Positions 32,326 through 41,576 are shown, counted from the stretch's first letter. The stretch: 64,000 nt of DNA from Lachnospiraceae bacterium (GCA_017469935.1 JAFUFL010000074.1:1-64000); one strand, 5' to 3'. The notes: generated from the letters alone by a model not told the origin. Numbers and translations: made by a program.

Positions 32326-33351
32326 ATGGTTTCGATGAAAGACCTGGCTGCTGCCTGCAATGTCTCAATAGCGACGGTGAGCAAAGCGCTGAATGACCAG
32401 CACGACGTCAGTGCCAAGACAAAGGAAATGGTCAGGAAGAAAGCCAAGGAGCTTGGATATTTTCCCAACTCGGCCGCGAAAGCTCTTAAGACGAACCGGT
32501 CACATAATATAGGAGTCCTTTTTGTGGACGAGGCCCAGAGCGGCCTGACCCATGACTTCTTCGCCAATGTGCTGGACAGTTTCAAGAGAACGATAGAGCT
32601 CAGGGACTATGATCTGACATTGGTCAACTGCAGCAAGACCCACAGCGGTTCCATGACTTATTTGGAAAGAGCCAGATACAGAGGATTGGACGGCGTGGCA
32701 ATAGCCTGTATCGATTTCAAAGATCCGGAAGTGATCGAACTTGTCGACAGCAGTATCCCGGTCGTGACGATCGATTACATTTTCAACAACAGGATCGCGG
32801 TGATCTCGGACAACGTAAAGGGAATGAGAGATCTTGTCACTTACGTTTACGAGATGGGACACAGAAAGATCGCTTACATCCACGGAAACGATACTTCCGT
32901 AACACAGGCGAGAATCTCTTCCTTCTATACAACCTGCACACAGCTCGGAATCGAAGTTCCGGAGGACTACATCAAGAGAGCGGACTACAGGGATACGGAA
33001 GGAACCTACCACAGAACGATGGAGCTGCTGGACCTGAGCGATCCGCCGACCTGCATTCTCTATCCGGATGACTTCGCCGGCTTCGGCGGAATCAACGCGA
33101 TCCGGGAGAGAGGCCTCCGGGTACCGGAAGACATATCCGTCGCCGGGTATGACGGAATACGGATCGGAAGGCACATCGAGCCGAAGCTCACGACGATCCG
33201 CCAGGATACGGAATCGATCGGAAGGCAGGCGGCCGAGAACCTGATCAGGCTGATCGAGCACCCCAGGTCCACGATCATTCGTCCGATCGTTGTGGAGGGA
33301 GAACTCTACAAGGGAAGCACTGTAAAAGATATCAACAGAATCGCCGAATGA
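32326..33351 (+). CDS. LacI-family transcriptional regulator of the cellobiose cluster
   Basis: The 341-residue protein has the N-terminal helix-turn-helix MKDLAAACNVSIATVSKALN (residues 4-23) with the hinge around NSAAKALKTN, and a periplasmic-binding-like effector domain containing the family-typical GLRVPEDISVAGYDG. It is flanked by cellobiose phosphorylase (divergent) and the sugar importer (downstream), and operators of the LacI type lie in the divergent region. The likely effector is cellobiose, a cellodextrin or a phosphorylated product; this is inferred from context. AGGAGGCGG precedes the ATG. Confidence 0.9.
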   Translation: MVSMKDLAAACNVSIATVSKALNDQHDVSAKTKEMVRKKAKELGYFPNSAAKALKTNRSHNIGVLFVDEAQSGLTHDFFANVLDSFKRTIELRDYDLTLVNCSKTHSGSMTYLERARYRGLDGVAIACIDFKDPEVIELVDSSIPVVTIDYIFNNRIAVISDNVKGMRDLVTYVYEMGHRKIAYIHGNDTSVTQARISSFYTTCTQLGIEVPEDYIKRADYRDTEGTYHRTMELLDLSDPPTCILYPDDFAGFGGINAIRERGLRVPEDISVAGYDGIRIGRHIEPKLTTIRQDTESIGRQAAENLIRLIEHPRSTIIRPIVVEGELYKGSTVKDINRIAE

Positions 33352-33382
33352 TAAATCGTTAAAGAAATTGTTCGGCAAGGCA

Positions 33383-33446
33383 ATGTACTAAGTAATACGG
33401 ATGAACTGCACAAAAAAATAGTACATAAAGCTATGTACTAAGTAAT
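33383..33446. repeat. Direct and inverted repeats upstream of the sugar-binding protein gene
   Basis: ATGTACTAAGTAAT occurs twice, at 33383-33396 and 33433-33446, exactly 50 bp apart. The second copy also forms a 9-bp inverted repeat, TAGTACATA (33419-33427) with TATGTACTA (33432-33440). Possible regulator sites or a processed leader hairpin. Confidence 0.55.
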
Positions 33447-33537
33447 CACGGCAAATACCATGAAAATGGTTTGCATATAACACCAATAATAACCGTACAC
33501 AATAGTGTGTGCGGCAAATTAAAAGGGAGGTCACCTA

Positions 33538-34992
33538 ATGAAAAAAAGAACACTTAGTCTGATTCTTGCGTCAGCAATGGTTGCCGGTTCTCTTATGGGA
33601 TGCGGCGGCGGATCTGCTTCTTCGACTGCACCGGCAGAAGAGCCCGCAGCAGAAGCTCCCGCAGAAGAGGCTGCTGAGCCTGCAGCAGAACCCGCGGCAG
33701 AAGAGCCCGCAGCAGAGGCTCCCGCAGGCGCAGCGGTAGTCAACATCTACTGCTGGAACAACGAGTTCCCCAACAGAATGATGGATCACTATCCGGGATT
33801 CGTTGCAAATGATCCCGCTGACTCCACCAAGGGCGGCAAGATCGGCGACACAGTCATCAACTTCGTCGTTACCGACAACAAGGACAACATGTATCAGAAC
33901 AAGCTGGACGAGGCTCTTGCAGCTCAGGAAACAGCAGCTGATAACGACAAAGTAGACATCTTCCTGATCGAAGCTGACTACGCTATGAAGTACACAGATC
34001 CCGAAGTCAACGTAGCAATGCCTCTTGACGAGCTGGGAATCACAGATGCTGATCTTTCCAAGCAGTTCCAGTACACCAAGGATGTCGTTACGGACGCTGA
34101 CGGCAAGATCCGCGGATCTTCCTGGCAGGCATGCTCCGGCGGTCTGATCTTCAACAGAGAGATCGCTAAGCAGGTTCTCGGTTCTGATGACCTCGAGACA
34201 GTTCAGGCTGCAGTTGCTGACTGGGATGCATTCAATGCAACCGCTCAGAAGATGAAAGACGCAGGCTACAAGATCGTTGCTACCGTTAACGATACTTTCC
34301 GCGTATACTCCAACAACGTATCCGGCAAGTGGGTACAGGACGGCCAGATCGTAGTTGATGACAATGTTAAGAAGTGGGCAGACGATTCCAAGGCTCTCGT
34401 AGATGCAGGCATGACTACAACCAACGATATGTGGAGTGATGACTGGAGCAAGGGCTTCCAGGCACCCGGCGATGTATTCTGCTACTTTGGACCCGCATGG
34501 CTGATCAACTTCTCCATGGGCGCGGATCCTTCCAAGGATGATGACGGTTCCATCGCACACGCAGGCGGCTGGGGACTTGTAAACGGACCTCAGGGCTTCT
34601 ACTGGGGCGGCACATGGATCTGCGCAGCACAGGGCACAGACAATGCTGACATCGTTAAGGATATCATCCTCAACATGACAACCAATGACGACATCATGAA
34701 GGACATCGCTGTTAAGGATTCCGATTGCGTCAACAACAAGGACGTCCTCAACGCACTTGCAACCGACGAGACATTCGGAAACGCTATCCTGGGCGGCCAG
34801 AACCCTTATCAGATGCTCTCCGACGGCGCTGAGAAGATCGACCTGAGCAACCTTTCTCCTTATGATCAGGCTTGCGTAGAAGAGTATCAGAACGCTATGA
34901 AGAACTTCTTCGACGGCAACGCAACTTATGATGAGGCTCTTGCACAGTTCAAGACAGCTGTAGGCGAGAAGCACCCTGAGCTCGCACAGTAA
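33538..34992 (+). CDS. Sugar ABC transporter solute-binding lipoprotein (first paralogue)
   Basis: Captures the sugar outside the membrane and delivers it to the permease pair at 35234-37024. The 484-residue product has a lipoprotein signal (LMGCGGG lipobox), an Ala/Glu/Pro-rich linker of about 45 residues and a type 1 carbohydrate-binding fold: VVNIYCWNNEF, SWQACSGGLIFNREIAKQVLG, VLGGQNPYQML. Ribosome site AAAGGGAGG is strong. Codon use is biased towards highly expressed forms. Two diverged relatives follow the permeases (37151 and 38685). Cellobiose or longer beta-glucosides are the likely ligand, from the phosphorylase next door. Confidence 0.9.
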   Translation: MKKRTLSLILASAMVAGSLMGCGGGSASSTAPAEEPAAEAPAEEAAEPAAEPAAEEPAAEAPAGAAVVNIYCWNNEFPNRMMDHYPGFVANDPADSTKGGKIGDTVINFVVTDNKDNMYQNKLDEALAAQETAADNDKVDIFLIEADYAMKYTDPEVNVAMPLDELGITDADLSKQFQYTKDVVTDADGKIRGSSWQACSGGLIFNREIAKQVLGSDDLETVQAAVADWDAFNATAQKMKDAGYKIVATVNDTFRVYSNNVSGKWVQDGQIVVDDNVKKWADDSKALVDAGMTTTNDMWSDDWSKGFQAPGDVFCYFGPAWLINFSMGADPSKDDDGSIAHAGGWGLVNGPQGFYWGGTWICAAQGTDNADIVKDIILNMTTNDDIMKDIAVKDSDCVNNKDVLNALATDETFGNAILGGQNPYQMLSDGAEKIDLSNLSPYDQACVEEYQNAMKNFFDGNATYDEALAQFKTAVGEKHPELAQ

Positions 34993-35059
34993 TCGGATCT
35001 GAGAACGGACCGGCAGTACGGAAAGCAACAAGTACTGAAATTAAGTTCAAGTAATTTAA

Positions 35060-35096
35060 AAGGGCCTGTCCTGCTTGATGGGCAGGCCCTTGTTTT
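35060..35096 (+). terminator. Attenuating hairpin between binding protein and permeases
   Basis: AAGGGCCTGTCC (35060-35071) pairs with 35080-35091 with one G-U, followed by TGTTTT. In such a position it would let binding-protein mRNA accumulate over permease mRNA. Confidence 0.7.
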
Positions 35097-35233
35097 ACGA
35101 AAAAATCCTGTTTTATGAGGGCCGAATACATGGTTTTAAGATCCGGAGGACGCCCCGTACCGGATAAACGCCTGGCGCGGAGCGCGCTGCGGGTTTTAAA
35201 AAAGGCACTGCATAATTTCAGAGGGAGGTAAGG

Positions 35234-36151
35234 ATGGAAAAAACGGTACAAAAGAGCAATAACGTTAACAAACACAACCGGTGGGGATATGTATTTCTCA
35301 TTCCCTTCGTTGTCGTGTTCGTTGTCTTTCAGCTGATCCCGCTGATCAGCACAATCTACAACAGCTTTTTTGAAAACTACAAGAGCGGACTGAAACAGGT
35401 CGGACCTAATTTCATCGGAATCCAGAATTATATAACACTGTTTAAGAGCGGAGATCTGCCGACTTATTTCAAGAATACGATGATCATGTGGATCCTGGGC
35501 TTTGTACCCCAGATCCTGGTATCGCTTCTTCTCGGTGCCTGGTTCACGGATCCTTCTCTCAGACTTAAATTCCAGAGATTCTTCAAGACAGTTATTTATC
35601 TTCCCAACCTGATCATGGCGTCCGCTTTCTCAATGCTGTTCTTCACATTGTTCAGCGACAGCGGCCCGATCAACTCGATCCTCGTATCGATCGGTATTTT
35701 TGCAAAACCTTACAGCTTCATGTCCCACATTTGGAGCGTCAGGGGCCTGGTAGCGATGATGAACTTCCTGATGTGGTTCGGCAACACGACGATCCTTCTG
35801 ATGGCAGGTATGATGGGTATCGATCAGTCGCTCTTTGAGGCGGCGGAAGTGGACGGCGCTACGGCGACCGATATTTTCTTCAAGATCACACTTCCCCTTC
35901 TTCGCCCGATCCTGATCTACGTTATGATCACTTCCCTGATCGGCGGTCTGCAGATGTTCGATGTTCCTCAGATCCTGACCAACGGCAAGGGCGATCCGAT
36001 GAGAAGTTCCATGACTCTGATCATGTACTTGAACAAGCACCTGTTCAGTAAGAACTACGGCATGGCCGGTGCGCTTTCCGTTATCCTGCTGATTATCACG
36101 GGTATCCTGAGCATGATCGTGTTCAAGGTCTCCGCAACCAATGAAAAGTAA
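35234..36151 (+). CDS. Sugar ABC transporter permease (MalF/UgpA type)
   Basis: The 305-residue inner-membrane subunit has about six transmembrane helices and the EAA loop EAAEVDGATATDIFFKITLPLL, which contacts the ATPase. The order binding protein, MalF-type, MalG-type permease is standard for carbohydrate importers of this class. The ribosome site GAGGGAGG is strong; the next gene starts 12 bp downstream. No ATPase gene is in the cluster, so a shared MsmK-like ATPase elsewhere is implied. Confidence 0.92.
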   Translation: MEKTVQKSNNVNKHNRWGYVFLIPFVVVFVVFQLIPLISTIYNSFFENYKSGLKQVGPNFIGIQNYITLFKSGDLPTYFKNTMIMWILGFVPQILVSLLLGAWFTDPSLRLKFQRFFKTVIYLPNLIMASAFSMLFFTLFSDSGPINSILVSIGIFAKPYSFMSHIWSVRGLVAMMNFLMWFGNTTILLMAGMMGIDQSLFEAAEVDGATATDIFFKITLPLLRPILIYVMITSLIGGLQMFDVPQILTNGKGDPMRSSMTLIMYLNKHLFSKNYGMAGALSVILLIITGILSMIVFKVSATNEK

Positions 36152-36163
36152 GGAGGAGGAATC

Positions 36164-37024
36164 ATGAGCGAGAGCAAAGCAAATAAACAAACAAATTCTG
36201 TACACGCGAGAAGAGCGATCGCCTACATCGTGCTGATCATCCTCTCTTTCCTCTGCCTGGTATGGTTCTACGTGCTGTTTATCAACGCGACGCGTTCCAA
36301 TAACCAGTTGAAATCCGGATTTACTCCGCTTCCCAGCAAATACCTGGTGCAGAACATGAGAAACCTGTTCAACGGCGCGACTCCCGTTGTGCAAGGTATG
36401 ATCAACTCCCTGATCATTGCGGCCTGCAGCGCAGTATTGTGTGTATACTTTTCAACAATGACTGCCTATGGCATTCACGCTTACGAGTTCAAGGGCAAAA
36501 AAGCGATCTTCACTTTCATCCTTGCCATCATGATGATCCCTACGCAGGTCAGCGCACTCGGTTTCATCCGCTTGATGAACCAGATGAAGCTCACTGACAC
36601 CTATATTCCGCTGATCATTCCTTCGATCGCGGCCCCGGTTACTTTCTTCTACATGAAGCAGTACATGGAGTCGAACCTTCCCGCATCCCTGATTGAGGCG
36701 GCGAGAATCGACGGTGCGAGCGAGATCACGATCTTCAACTCGATCATCCTTCCTCTTATGAAGCCGGCGATCGCGGTTCAGGCGATCTTCACCTTCGTGG
36801 CAAGCTGGAATAACTACTTCACACCGAACCTGATCATCAGCAGCAAGATGAAGAAGACCCTTCCCATTTTGCTCGCAGAGCTGCGTAACTCCGACTGGAA
36901 GACCTTTGATATGGGCCAGGTCTACGCAATGATCGCATTCGCAATCTTCCCTGTTATCGTCGTTTACCTGCTTCTTTCCAAGTACATTGTCGGCGGCGTA
37001 ACAGCAGGCGGTGTAAAAGAATAA
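36164..37024 (+). CDS. Sugar ABC transporter permease (MalG type)
   Basis: The 286-residue partner permease has six predicted helices and the EAA loop EAARIDGASEITIFNSIILPLM. It begins 12 bp after the MalF-type gene with AAGGAGGAGG, and its C-terminus is the family-typical GGVTAGGVKE. It pairs with the upstream permease to form the channel for the cellobiose-cluster importer. Confidence 0.92.
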   Translation: MSESKANKQTNSVHARRAIAYIVLIILSFLCLVWFYVLFINATRSNNQLKSGFTPLPSKYLVQNMRNLFNGATPVVQGMINSLIIAACSAVLCVYFSTMTAYGIHAYEFKGKKAIFTFILAIMMIPTQVSALGFIRLMNQMKLTDTYIPLIIPSIAAPVTFFYMKQYMESNLPASLIEAARIDGASEITIFNSIILPLMKPAIAVQAIFTFVASWNNYFTPNLIISSKMKKTLPILLAELRNSDWKTFDMGQVYAMIAFAIFPVIVVYLLLSKYIVGGVTAGGVKE

Positions 37025-37046
37025 CAATCTCAGATCAAATACTTCT

Positions 37047-37080
37047 AAACGGCGCATCCGAATTCGGATGCGCCGTTTTG
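37047..37080. terminator. Palindromic hairpin after the permease genes
   Basis: A perfect 32-nt palindrome, AAACGGCGCATCCGAA and its complement (37047-37078), ending in TTTTG. It separates the importer from the two extra binding-protein genes. Confidence 0.7.
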
Positions 37081-37150
37081 CATGTCCGAAAACTGTGGTA
37101 CAATACAACAATACAGCGACCTTCAAGGACACTGTGATGAAAGGAAAGAG

Positions 37151-38662
37151 ATGAGAATAAAAAGAATGACAGCGGCAGTGCTCTCGGCACTGCTCGCCAT
37201 CAGCTGTACCGGATGTGCCGCAGTGACAGACCTGATGGAACAACACAATATAAAGATTCCGTTCCTGACGGGAGCGGGGCAGGAGAATGCGGCGGAAGGA
37301 GAGACCGCTGCCGCCGCCGCTACGGGGGCGGGGGCGGAGACGGCCAGTGAGCAGGAACCGCAGGAAGAACTCTCCCCGGAGGAGATCCGCAGGCAGAGCG
37401 AGGGAAAGGTGCTGAATATATTCTGCTGGGACGAGTCCCTGGAATCACTTTTCATCATGTATTACCCCGGCTACGAGGATCTGGAAGACAGGAAGGGCCG
37501 CATCGGAAACGTCACCATAAACTGGGTGATCCCGGAGGAAGAAGATAAGTACATGGACCTTGTCGCCGAGAAGCTCCTGACGGCGGAGTATCTGCAGCCG
37601 GATGAGAGAGTGGATCTGTATCTGGCTCCGGAAGAGGACCTGGCAATCTATGTGAACAGCGATTACTCTCTCGACGTCAGGGAGAAGGTGGGCCTTACGG
37701 ACGAGGAGCTCGAGGACCAGTTTGCTTTTACGCAGCAGATGGCCTCCACGGATGAGGGAATTCTCAAGGCAGTGACCTGGAAGGCCTCGCCGGGCGTCTT
37801 CGTCTATCGAAGATCCATCGCGAAAGAAGTTCTCGGCACCGATGACCCCGGCGCGGTCCAGAAGGAAGTGGAGGACTGGACGAAGTTCCAGGCGACGGCC
37901 GTCGCGATGGGAAAGAAGAAGTACTACATGCTCTCGGGCTATTACGACGCCTTTACCGCTTTCCGGTTCAGCGCGGAAAAACACTGGGAGAATGACGGCA
38001 CGCTCGTGATCCCCGATGCCATGATGCAGTGGCGGAATATGATGGCAACCTTCACTAAAAACAACTATCACAACAAGACCCAGATCGGAGAAGCCGAGTG
38101 GGTGGCCGACCAGGGACCTTCGGGAAAAGTTTTCGGATTTTTCCGGGCAATCGGCGATATTGATTCCAGAATGGCCGCCTATTCCCTGCAGGACGCGGAT
38201 CTGGCTCCCCAGGCGGGGAACGGTATTTACGGAGACTACGCGGTCTGCTGCGGTCCTCAGACTTTCAGCAGCGGCGGCGCGTGGATCCTGGCCTCCCCCA
38301 GCTCGGACAACCTGCTCCTGGACAAGGAAATCATGGAGAACCTGACCTGCAACAGCACGCTCCTCTATAAGATCGCGCAGAATGAAGAGCTCTTCACGAA
38401 TACGGTCTCCGGAATGAGGAGGCTTGCAAGCGAAGGCGTGACAGACCCTTTTCTCGGCGGACAAAACGCGATTGAGATCTATTATCAGGCGGCCTCCCGG
38501 CTTTCCTGCCTGCCCGCCGGCAATTATGACAGATGGATGTCCGATACCTTCCGAAACAGCATGATCAAGTCCTACACAGGGGAGATGACGCAGGATGAGG
38601 CCATGGAATATTTTTACCAGCGCGTGGGAGCGCGCTATCCCGAACTGACGATAGATAACTAA
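37151..38662 (+). CDS. Solute-binding-like lipoprotein (second paralogue)
   Basis: The 503-residue product has a lipobox (AISCTGC), an Ala/Glu-rich linker and a fold clearly related to the binding protein at 33538: VLNIFCWDESL, then TWKASPGVFVYRRSIAKEVLGTDD, CCGPQTFSSGGAWILA and FLGGQNAIEIYY. Identity is moderate and the ligand-side residues differ (for example no YWGGTW). The start at 37151 follows AAGGAAAG; the longer frame from 37082 begins in non-coding sequence. It lies after a terminator hairpin, so it may be expressed separately from the importer. Possible roles are capture of a different sugar or sensing; this is inferred. Confidence 0.85.
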   Translation: MRIKRMTAAVLSALLAISCTGCAAVTDLMEQHNIKIPFLTGAGQENAAEGETAAAAATGAGAETASEQEPQEELSPEEIRRQSEGKVLNIFCWDESLESLFIMYYPGYEDLEDRKGRIGNVTINWVIPEEEDKYMDLVAEKLLTAEYLQPDERVDLYLAPEEDLAIYVNSDYSLDVREKVGLTDEELEDQFAFTQQMASTDEGILKAVTWKASPGVFVYRRSIAKEVLGTDDPGAVQKEVEDWTKFQATAVAMGKKKYYMLSGYYDAFTAFRFSAEKHWENDGTLVIPDAMMQWRNMMATFTKNNYHNKTQIGEAEWVADQGPSGKVFGFFRAIGDIDSRMAAYSLQDADLAPQAGNGIYGDYAVCCGPQTFSSGGAWILASPSSDNLLLDKEIMENLTCNSTLLYKIAQNEELFTNTVSGMRRLASEGVTDPFLGGQNAIEIYYQAASRLSCLPAGNYDRWMSDTFRNSMIKSYTGEMTQDEAMEYFYQRVGARYPELTIDN

Positions 38663-38684
38663 TGGACAGCGAAGGAGATCATGT

Positions 38685-40187
38685 ATGAGGCAAAATATCG
38701 CGGCGCTGCTCGCAGCTTCTTTATTATTAGGTTTATGTGCCGGGTGCGGCGCATCGGACGAGAAAGCGGAGTCCGCAGACACTTCGAAAAGCGTATATGT
38801 CGCTTATGACGCCGGCGCGACGGCACAGGAAGCTGCCGCGGAAGAAGAGAAGCAGGAGAAGGTTTTCGTCATTTACTGCATCGGAGAAGATTTCAGGAAC
38901 CGCGTCCGGGACTTTTATCCCGGCTATGAGTCGGAAGGAGAGGACAGTGGCCGGATTGGAGATGTTCGGGTGCAGTGGAATGTCTATTCCGATGCGCAGG
39001 AGTACAGAGAAGATCTGGACGAGCGGCTCGGCATGCAGGCGGATCGGGACACGGGAGCTCTGAAGGAAGATAGTGGCCCGAATGAGAAAGTCGACCTGTT
39101 CGTAGTGGACGAGGCTTTTCTGAGAGATTATGTGGAATCGGGCTGGTCACTGGATGTAAAAGCGGGGGCAGGGCTCACGGAGGAGGAGCTGTCGGACCAG
39201 TTCCTCTACACGCAGCAGATGGCGACGGACGCAGAAGGAAAACTTAAGGCGGTGAGCTGGCAGGCCACGCCCGGCGTATTCGCTTATCGCAGGTCCATTG
39301 CCAAAGAAGTGCTGGGGACGGATGAGCCGGAAAAAGTGCAGGAGGCGGTCTCAGACTGGGAGACTTTCGCGCAGACGGCGCAGACCATGAAGGAAGCCGG
39401 CTACTATATGCTCTCCGCATACGGCGACGCCTACCGGGTCTACGCCGACAATGTGACAAGTGCCTGGGTGGAAGACGGAGCCCTGAATATCGATCCTCAT
39501 CTGGAGGACTGGGCAGTTCAGACCCGCGAATTTGCAGAGAACGGCTATATTCACGGAACGGAACAGTGGAGCGAGGAGTGGAGAGCGGACCACACGGGAG
39601 ACGGCGAAGTTTTCGGCTTCTTCTATTCGAGCTGGGGCATTCACTACACGCTGCAGAGAAAGGCGGACGGAGAGACAGACAGCGAGGAAGACGGAGGCGA
39701 AGAGAGCGAAGAGGTCTCCAGCGCTTCCGGCGATTACGCCGTTTGCCGCGGCCCGGAGCCCAGCCATTACGGCGGGCAGTGGATCATCGCGGCGGCGGGC
39801 GGCGATGACACGGAGCTGGCCGGTTCCATCATGAGAGAGCTGACCTGCAACCCGGAGATCATGAAAAAGATCACGAGGGATATCCGCGAAGTCACGAACA
39901 CGGTCAGCGGAATGACGGAGCTCGGGCAGAGCGACTATAAAGCGGAAGTTCTGGGCGGGCAGAACCCGATCCCGGTCTATGTGGAGTCGGCAAAGCTTCT
40001 GTCCAAGAGGCACACAACTTCCTATGACGATGACCTGGATCTGGGATTTCAGGTCACCATGCAGGACTATTTTGACGGAAAAGTGTCTGAGACAGACGCG
40101 CTGGAGACTTTCCGAAAGGTCGCACTGAGCAGGTACGAGGAGCTGGAGGACGTCTCCGGGGATGAAGAAGGGGAAGAAGAGGAGTAA
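38685..40187 (+). CDS. Solute-binding-like lipoprotein (third paralogue)
   Basis: The 500-residue lipoprotein (lipobox GLCAGC) is closest to the preceding gene: SWQATPGVFAYRRSIAKEVLGTDEP, GGQWIIAAAGGDD, VLGGQNPIPVYVESAK. It carries an extra acidic insertion (GETDSEEDGGEESEEVSS) and ends in an acidic tail (GDEEGEEEE). It begins 22 bp after the second paralogue with GAAGGAGA, so the two are co-transcribed. No permease accompanies them, so they either feed the upstream permeases or have left transport altogether. Confidence 0.85.
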   Translation: MRQNIAALLAASLLLGLCAGCGASDEKAESADTSKSVYVAYDAGATAQEAAAEEEKQEKVFVIYCIGEDFRNRVRDFYPGYESEGEDSGRIGDVRVQWNVYSDAQEYREDLDERLGMQADRDTGALKEDSGPNEKVDLFVVDEAFLRDYVESGWSLDVKAGAGLTEEELSDQFLYTQQMATDAEGKLKAVSWQATPGVFAYRRSIAKEVLGTDEPEKVQEAVSDWETFAQTAQTMKEAGYYMLSAYGDAYRVYADNVTSAWVEDGALNIDPHLEDWAVQTREFAENGYIHGTEQWSEEWRADHTGDGEVFGFFYSSWGIHYTLQRKADGETDSEEDGGEESEEVSSASGDYAVCRGPEPSHYGGQWIIAAAGGDDTELAGSIMRELTCNPEIMKKITRDIREVTNTVSGMTELGQSDYKAEVLGGQNPIPVYVESAKLLSKRHTTSYDDDLDLGFQVTMQDYFDGKVSETDALETFRKVALSRYEELEDVSGDEEGEEEE

Positions 40188-40216
40188 GTTCTCTGCCTTT
40201 TAAAGAATGACGGAAA

Positions 40217-40253
40217 AAAGGAGATGCTGTCGGGTGTACAGCATCTCCTTTTC
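40217..40253. terminator. Bidirectional terminator between the binding-protein and lipid-kinase genes
   Basis: A 14-bp stem, AAAGGAGATGCTGT (40217-40230) with 40238-40251, has A-rich and T-rich flanks on opposite sides. Confidence 0.8.
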
Positions 40254-40283
40254 TATGCATGATCTATTAATTCATTTGCGAGT

Positions 40284-41276
40284 CTACATCATCAGCTGCA
40301 GCTTGTGAGGGTACAGGTCGATCGTGATCTTGCTGGACTTGCACAGGACTTCTCCGTCCGTGTGGACCCAGAGAGGAATCGCGCTGCTGATCGTAAAGCT
40401 CTTGCCGCGGTCCGTGAACAAGCCCTTGAAGCCGAGATGTTTCCCGTCGTAGGCCGTCGGGAAAATGCGGAAGAAGTTCATTCGATTCAGGTTGCCCGCG
40501 CCGAACAGGTTGAGAACGCCGTCACTGTTGACTGCATCGGGGCAGAATTTGAAGCCGCCGCCCTCGTAGCAGGTGTTCATGACCACCGCAAAGAGTGTTC
40601 GCGGACGGTAAGTATCCTTGCCGTCGCAGGTGATCTTCATTCCGACCATAGGGCTGGCCAGGATCATGTGGATCGCCTCCGAGATATAGACGAGTTTTCC
40701 CATGCGGATCCTGCCGAGGATGGTCTTGAGGAAAGAGCCGTCCGCCTGCCGGCAGACAGCCGCGTCAAATCCGATCCCCGCGCTGATATTGAAGAGCCTC
40801 GTATTGTCGGATTCGTCGGACAAAGGCGAGTACCCGGTCCTGCCGGTGACGGGCTTATGCGTGAAGGCATCCAGGATGGAGGAGCGATTGTGGTAAGTGA
40901 TCCTGCCGATGTCGCAGGTGCGCACGGTCTCGCCCTTCAGGATGGTCTCTATGAGCTCTTCCCGGGTCTTCTTAATGCCCAGCCCTTTGATGAGGTCGTT
41001 TCCGGATCCGGTCTGGATGAAGCCGACCTTTGTCTTTTCGAAATCACGGATCCCGTTGACGACGGCATTCATGGTCCCGTCTCCGCCCAGAATGATCAGG
41101 CGGCACTCTTCTCCGCGGGAGGTGAGATCTTCGCAGATGTCTTCCACCTTGTTCTGTGCGGAGGAAAAATATACCTTATAGGGCACTCCGCTGTTCTTAA
41201 AGAGAGCTTCTGTTTTGTCCCACTGGCTCTTGCCGCGGCCTGAACTGCTTGTCGGATTAACTATCACATGAAACAT
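40284..41276 (-). CDS. Diacylglycerol kinase-family lipid kinase (YegS/DagK type)
   Basis: ATP-dependent lipid kinase that probably returns diacylglycerol to phosphatidate. The 330-residue protein has NPTSSSGRGKS at the N-terminus, the catalytic-domain signature GGDGTMNAVVNGI, and TGSGNDLIKGLG, followed by the C-terminal beta-sandwich domain ending in IPLWVHTDGEV. The start at 41276 follows GGAGG by five nucleotides; the frame's upstream extension is unsupported. It is divergent from the riboswitch-controlled folate transporter gene. Confidence 0.9.
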   Translation of the reverse strand: MFHVIVNPTSSSGRGKSQWDKTEALFKNSGVPYKVYFSSAQNKVEDICEDLTSRGEECRLIILGGDGTMNAVVNGIRDFEKTKVGFIQTGSGNDLIKGLGIKKTREELIETILKGETVRTCDIGRITYHNRSSILDAFTHKPVTGRTGYSPLSDESDNTRLFNISAGIGFDAAVCRQADGSFLKTILGRIRMGKLVYISEAIHMILASPMVGMKITCDGKDTYRPRTLFAVVMNTCYEGGGFKFCPDAVNSDGVLNLFGAGNLNRMNFFRIFPTAYDGKHLGFKGLFTDRGKSFTISSAIPLWVHTDGEVLCKSSKITIDLYPHKLQLMM

Positions 41277-41394
41277 AACTGCCTCCGTATTTCGCTGCTT
41301 TCGCGAAGATTCTTCCAAATATATTACCATATTCCCCGCTAAGTTTGTCATATTTCACAGAACCTTTTCTTTTTATATATGGTATGATGTGTTT

Positions 41395-41512
41395 GTAGGC
41401 AGAGTAGGACTGTGCGCGTAAAGTGCCGGGTGGACAGGGAGTTGTCATCCGGACGAAAAGTCGGAAGATCTTCCGGACTTGCGGTGGACGGTCCGCATCC
41501 CGCTGCTGCATA
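41395..41512 (+). promoter_or_regulatory. Tetrahydrofolate (THF) riboswitch
   Basis: Conserved THF-riboswitch blocks appear in order: AGAGTAGG (41401), GCGCGTAAAGTGCCGGG (41414), GGGAGTTGTC (41437), ACGAAAAGTC, TTGCGGTGGACG (41479) and CCGCATCCCGCTGCTGC (41493). P1 pairs GCAG with CTGC at the ends. It lies directly upstream of a folate-family ECF S component, the typical partner. Downstream, CTCCTTA (41529-41535) can pair with TAAGGAG over the folT ribosome site, so control is probably at translation initiation. Confidence 0.88.
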
Positions 41513-41528
41513 GAATGTGAGAGGCAAT

Positions 41529-41569
41529 CTCCTTATGTAGCATGGATCGTTTCAGCTATGTAAGGAGGT
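41529..41569 (+). promoter_or_regulatory. Ribosome-site-sequestering hairpin of the folT leader
   Basis: CTCCTTATGTAGC (from 41529) is largely complementary to GCTATGTAAGGAG ending at 41567, which contains the ribosome site for the ATG at 41577. No long T-run follows, arguing against termination. Confidence 0.65.
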
Positions 41570-41576
41570 TTTTATT

